Positions 62,416 through 64,000 of a DNA stretch of 64,000 nt are shown here, piece by piece; the first letter of the stretch is position 1, and every line of letters starts with the position of its first letter. The DNA is taken from positions 124,001-188,000 of the forward strand of contig CAWIAN010000007.1 of the NCBI GenBank assembly GCA_963834135.1, given 5' to 3'. The notes under the pieces were generated by a model. The model did not search any database and was not told where the DNA came from. It saw only the letters and a program-made list of their open reading frames with translations. A program made the translations under genes and the position numbers. The stretch comes from Bog-257 sp963834135 (GTDB lineage: Bacteria; Acidobacteriota; Terriglobia; Terriglobales; Acidobacteriaceae).

Positions 62416-64000
62416 ATGTCTGCAGTTTTGCGACAGAGCAGCGCAGTGATTTTGATCCGATGTGTCGTCGTCTCGGTCTTGCTGGCCGTGGGGTGTTCGA
62501 TGGCCGCAGCCCAGAGTCTTCTCACGACCGTGGGCGTGGGCTTTGATCCGGTTGCTGTGGCCCTCAATACGACAACCAACAAAATCTACGTCGTCAACCA
62601 GAACAGCAACAGCCTGACCATCATCGACGGAGTAACCGAGCTGACCACGACCGTTGCGACGGGAATTCTGCCTACTGCGATCGCGATCAATCCGGTGACT
62701 AACAAGATTTATGTGACCAACGGAAACAGCAACAGCGTGACCGTGGTTGACGGGCAGACCAACCAGACGACCACCGTGCCTACTGGCGGCTACCCGGCGG
62801 GAATCGCCGTCAACCCCGTCACCGATCGCATCTACGTCGCCAATTTCGAAGCGAACAATGTCACGGTGATCGATGGCGCCACGAATGCCACTTCGACCAT
62901 CGGCGTGGGACAGCGGCCTTTGCCAGTGGCCGTGAATTCCGTGACGAACACGATCTACGTCGGCAACCAGAACCGCAACAGCGTTTGCATCATCGATGGA
63001 GTCGCCGGAGTGGTTACAACTACCGTGGCCGTCGGCACGCGGCCGCAGGCGATTGCGATTAATCCGTTCACGAACCAGATCTATGTTGCGAACTATCAAA
63101 GCGCGAACGTCTCCGTCATAGACGGTGTAACGAATACCGTCACGCCGGTCGCCGTAGGACCCAACCCGGCCGCACTGGCGGTGGACCCCATGCATGGTCG
63201 CGTTTACATCGCCAACTCCGGCAATGACACCAGCACGGTTATTGACGCGGCAACGCTTGCGACCACCACTGTAACCGTCGGGGACTATCCGACAGCGGTG
63301 GATGTCGACGAGATCACTAACACAGCTTACTTCGCAACGCAGCAAAATTACGGCTCGGTCACGGCAGTAAATGGGGCAGATCTTTCTACCGTGAGCATTG
63401 CGGTCGGCCGTAACCCGTCGGCAGTTGCCGTCAACGCCAGCACCAACCGGATTTACACTGCAAATGAGCAGGACAACACGGCTTCCATCATCGCGGGTGC
63501 TACGGCTCCGCTTCAGTTCGTCCCGCTTACCCCGTGCCGTCTGGTCGACACACGCTCAGCTCCGGGACCTTTCGGAGGACCGGCGATTGCGGGAGGAACT
63601 TCGCGCAGCTTCGCGCTGCCACAGGGAGGCTGCGATGTGCCGGCAACGGCGGCGGCTTACTCGCTGAACGTCACGGTTATTCCGGACGCCCCACTGGGAT
63701 ATCTGACGATCTGGCCAACCGGAACATCGCAGCCCGTGGTTTCAACCCTGAATTCTCCCGACCGCCGGGTGAAAGCCAACGCGGCAATCATTCCCGCCGG
63801 AGCGGAAGGCGCGATTAGCCTATATGCCAGCGACACAACCGACCTGGTTCTCGACATTGACGGTTACTTCCTGGCCGCGAATGGCCAGTCGCTGCAGTTC
63901 TATCCTCTAACGCCTTGCCGTGTGTTCGACACGCGGAGCCAGCAAGGCTACCTTGGTGGTCCCTCTCTTCATGGCACGCAAGAACGAGACTTCCCGGTGC
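62416..64000 (+). CDS. Secreted YVTN beta-propeller protein with PCR-DTR modules, right end outside
   Basis: 528 codons are visible without a break from the ATG at 62416, which follows GGTGAAG. The signal segment is VVVSVLLAVGCSMAAAQS. Then about eight 40-residue propeller repeats of the type AVALNTTTNKIYVVNQNSNS, LTIIDG, TTTVATGILPTAI; AINPFTNQIYVANYQSAN, VSVIDG; and so on. From residue 366 the PCR-DTR module of the protein at 57055-60142 recurs: FVPLTPCRLVDTR ... LGYLTIWPTGTSQP ... ANAAIIPAG ... DLVLDIDGYF, with a second copy starting YPLTPCRVFDTR near the right edge. A secreted or surface protein; adhesion or matrix roles can only be guessed. Confidence 0.85.
   Translation, partial: MSAVLRQSSAVILIRCVVVSVLLAVGCSMAAAQSLLTTVGVGFDPVAVALNTTTNKIYVVNQNSNSLTIIDGVTELTTTVATGILPTAIAINPVTNKIYVTNGNSNSVTVVDGQTNQTTTVPTGGYPAGIAVNPVTDRIYVANFEANNVTVIDGATNATSTIGVGQRPLPVAVNSVTNTIYVGNQNRNSVCIIDGVAGVVTTTVAVGTRPQAIAINPFTNQIYVANYQSANVSVIDGVTNTVTPVAVGPNPAALAVDPMHGRVYIANSGNDTSTVIDAATLATTTVTVGDYPTAVDVDEITNTAYFATQQNYGSVTAVNGADLSTVSIAVGRNPSAVAVNASTNRIYTANEQDNTASIIAGATAPLQFVPLTPCRLVDTRSAPGPFGGPAIAGGTSRSFALPQGGCDVPATAAAYSLNVTVIPDAPLGYLTIWPTGTSQPVVSTLNSPDRRVKANAAIIPAGAEGAISLYASDTTDLVLDIDGYFLAANGQSLQFYPLTPCRVFDTRSQQGYLGGPSLHGTQERDFPV

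Overview
The window looks like a chromosomal segment of a soil-type member of the Acidobacteriota (Terriglobia / Koribacter-like). The reasons are a GC-rich sequence, an ADOP-type duplicated-orphan FtsX/MacB permease, large secreted proteins with Ig-like and GxYxFxLSG repeats, a zinc-ribbon Ser/Thr kinase with a polytopic membrane tail, LpxI/LpxA/FabZ lipid A genes (so a diderm envelope), and many small palindromic intergenic repeats. This assignment is inference from gene content; there is no rRNA gene in the window.

Region 1 (1-3.7 kb): the N-terminal part of a GH47-like secreted mannosidase, a frameshifted cutC, two tandem paralogous four-cysteine proteins and a DUF2127 membrane protein. 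Region 2 (3.8-15.1 kb): a benzoate degradation island using the aerobic CoA-epoxide (box) pathway. On the minus strand are an adrenodoxin-reductase-type flavoprotein, boxB (epoxidase), boxC (ring-opening lyase) and boxR (regulator). Divergently on the plus strand are a MioC-like flavodoxin, a boxD-like CoA-semialdehyde dehydrogenase, benzoate-CoA ligase, an alpha/beta hydrolase and a hot-dog thioesterase. No boxA is visible; the flavodoxin and reductase may supply electrons to BoxB instead. An 11-base sequence containing a TGCA box is shared by the boxC and boxR promoters.

Region 3 (15.2-33 kb): hemW, a ketosynthase, a cupin, a BamD-like tetratricopeptide protein, an MsbA-like ABC exporter, a secreted beta-repeat lipoprotein, HU, dGTPase, a YihY-family protein, an ADOP permease, purF and purL. 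Region 4 (33-48 kb): an ECF sigma factor with a membrane partner, a DUF2007 zinc-ribbon protein, the lipid A block fabZ-lpxA-lpxI-oxidoreductase, an M20 peptidase, tatA, maf, treZ, two secreted unknowns, an MmcB-like nuclease, an ABC ATPase overlapping a tryptophan-dioxygenase-family gene, and tRNA-Gly and tRNA-Cys. Region 5 (48-64 kb): the Ser/Thr kinase, a pyrimidine block (pyrR-pyrB, pyrC) with a formylglycine-generating enzyme coupled to pyrC, a zinc-ribbon membrane protein, a large Ig/PCR-DTR secreted protein, pepD, and a YVTN beta-propeller protein that runs off the right edge.

Two things cut across the window. First, nine reading-frame breaks by a single base occur in eight otherwise intact genes, including the housekeeping genes hemW and purL. 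Eight of the nine are repaired by removing one extra base, which points to residual sequence errors more than to decay. Second, intergenic DNA is filled with several families of short palindromic and tandem repeats. One family keeps its stem pairing while the stem sequence changes from copy to copy.
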